Part shown: one piece after another, positions 6,070-6,741 of the stretch
Layout: every line of letters starts with the position of its first letter
How positions within the stretch are numbered: the stretch's first letter is position 1
Source: Betaproteobacteria bacterium
GTDB taxonomy: Bacteria; Pseudomonadota; Gammaproteobacteria; Burkholderiales; Usitatibacteraceae
Direction of reading: 5' to 3'
NCBI GenBank assembly: GCA_003105245.1
Contig: PQAI01000277.1
Span: 40,145 to 46,885, forward strand
Length of the DNA: 6,741 bases
Notes under the pieces: model-generated
The model's input: only the letters and a program-made list of their open reading frames with translations
The model's database searches: none
Told to the model about the DNA's origin: nothing
Translations under genes and position numbers: made by a program

Positions 6070-6105
6070 TTATACCGGGGCCATGGACGGTTGGCCCCGG
6101 TATAA
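6070..6105. repeat. 14-bp perfect inverted repeat (hairpin) overlapping the tsaB -10 box
   Basis: Left arm 6070-6083 (TTATACCGGGGCCA) and right arm 6092-6105 (TGGCCCCGGTATAA) are perfect reverse complements around an 8-base loop. It directly abuts the AT-rich palindrome ending at 6069. Read on the minus strand, the stem is followed by GTTTTATTTTAAAAC, which looks like an intrinsic terminator for antisense transcription. On the plus strand no T-tract follows, and the right arm supplies most of TATAAT. It could therefore be an operator over the promoter, a minus-strand terminator, or both. Confidence 0.75.
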
Positions 6106-6106
6106 T
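6101..6106 (+). promoter_or_regulatory. candidate -10 box for tsaB (TATAAT)
   Basis: A perfect TATAAT, rare in DNA this GC-rich, lies 28 bases before the tsaB start. Transcription would begin near A6114, giving a leader of about 20 bases. No recognisable -35 box sits 16-18 bases upstream (that position is the GGGGCCA of the hairpin), so the promoter would need an activator or the AT-rich upstream segment if it is used. Confidence 0.5.
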
Positions 6107-6133
6107 GGGCGCCATCCACGCACGCGCCCGCCC

Positions 6134-6741
6134 TTGAACCTCCTCGCCATCGAGACCTCCACCGAGTTGTGCTCGGCCGCCCTGCTTCGCGGGGACGAGC
6201 TTTTCGTCGAGGAGGCCCTCGCCCCCAACCAGCACGCCGAGCACCTCGCGCCCATGGTGCGGCGCCTGCTCGCGCGCGCAGGGCTCGCGACCGCGCAGAT
6301 GGACGCCTTCGCCTTCGGCCAGGGTCCCGGATCGTTCACCGGCCTGCGCATCGCCTGCGGCCTCGCCCAGGGCCTGGCGCTCGGCGCGAACCGCCCGGTG
6401 GTGCCCGTGCCCTCGCTTCTCGCGCTGGCGGAGCAGGCCAACGCGAGCCGCGTGCTGGTCGCGTTGGACGCGCGCATGGGCGAGACCTACCTCGCGGCCT
6501 ATTCCCGCATGGGGGGCGACTGGGAGGCGGCCATCGCGCCGGGGCTCTTCGCCGAGTCGGCGCTGCCCGCGCTTCCCGGCCGCGACTGGGTGGCCACGGG
6601 CAGCGGCTTTGAGGCCTTCGCCTGGCTGCGCGGCGCCTACGCGCGCCAGGTGGCCAACCGGATCGAAGGCGACCTGCCGCGGGCGGGCGCCGTGGCCCGG
6701 GTGGCGGCGCGCAGGCTCGCGCGCGGGGAGGCGGTACCGGC
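6134..6741 (+). CDS. tsaB: TsaB, tRNA threonylcarbamoyladenosine (t6A) biosynthesis protein, 3' truncated by window
   Basis: TsaB (formerly YeaZ) is a non-catalytic ASKHA-fold partner of TsaD in the complex that adds threonylcarbamoyl to A37 of ANN-decoding tRNAs. The visible 202 codons start LNLLAIETSTELCSAAL, the family's N-terminal strand, and include the signature GPGSFTGLR (64-72) and DARMGETY (112-119). The family runs to about 220-235 residues, so only the last part is missing. The TTG at 6134 is chosen because homologues begin directly at this strand and a perfect TATAAT lies 28 bases upstream. An in-frame ATG at 6083 would add 17 arginine/proline-rich residues, but it falls in the hairpin upstream of that -10 box. 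No Shine-Dalgarno sequence precedes the TTG, which is odd for an essential-type gene. GGGCGC (6107-6112) and GCGCCC (6124-6129) could fold just before the start. Confidence 0.93.
   Translation, partial: MNLLAIETSTELCSAALLRGDELFVEEALAPNQHAEHLAPMVRRLLARAGLATAQMDAFAFGQGPGSFTGLRIACGLAQGLALGANRPVVPVPSLLALAEQANASRVLVALDARMGETYLAAYSRMGGDWEAAIAPGLFAESALPALPGRDWVATGSGFEAFAWLRGAYARQVANRIEGDLPRAGAVARVAARRLARGEAVP

Noticed and set aside
6070..6105. Hairpin as a plus-strand intrinsic terminator for the EF-hand gene
   Set aside because: No T-tract follows on the plus strand; TATAATGGGCGCC follows. The T-rich flank lies on the minus-strand side.

Overview
The window is GC-rich DNA (roughly 70% by eye, with most codons ending in G or C). 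Gene content points to a proteobacterium, most likely a betaproteobacterium: an OmpR/EnvZ-type two-component pair, a YoaA-type iron-sulfur helicase, a dihaem cytochrome c4 and a TsaB start. The taxon is inferred from family types and base composition; nothing in the window names it.

Layout, left to right. (1) Bases 1-1479, plus strand: the last three quarters of a YoaA/DinG-family DNA helicase whose 5' end lies outside the window. (2) 1480-2106, minus: an exported Gly/Tyr/Pro-rich protein of unknown function, tail to tail with the helicase with no base between the two stop codons. (3) 2242-2829, plus: a periplasmic dihaem cytochrome c4, divergent from gene 2. (4) 2837-2992, minus: a 51-residue four-cysteine protein that is easy to miss, convergent with the cytochrome gene. 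(5) 3036-4343 and 4340-5071, minus: an EnvZ-like histidine kinase and an OmpR-like regulator, overlapping by 4 bases (ATGA) and transcribed regulator first. The small cysteine protein lies 43 bases downstream of the kinase on the same strand and may be a third member of this unit. (6) 5270-5992, plus: an exported protein with six canonical EF-hand loops, divergent from the regulator. (7) 6024-6130: a strikingly AT-rich spot followed by abutting palindromes and a perfect TATAAT. (8) 6134-6741, plus: tsaB, involved in tRNA t6A synthesis, cut by the window end.

How it may fit together. YoaA and TsaB are housekeeping proteins whose genes are adjacent in E. coli. Here about 4.65 kb of envelope and signalling genes separates them: an exported Gly/Tyr-rich protein, a periplasmic electron carrier, a two-component system and an EF-hand protein. 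The regulator and the EF-hand gene share one divergent control region carrying TTAC/GTAA elements with 10-base spacing, so the EF-hand gene is the first candidate target of the regulator. That would make a calcium-linked envelope response possible; this is inference, not something the sequence proves. I see no mobile element, CRISPR array, rRNA or tRNA. No stretch longer than 300 bases lacks a gene; the largest gap is 5072-5269 (198 bases).
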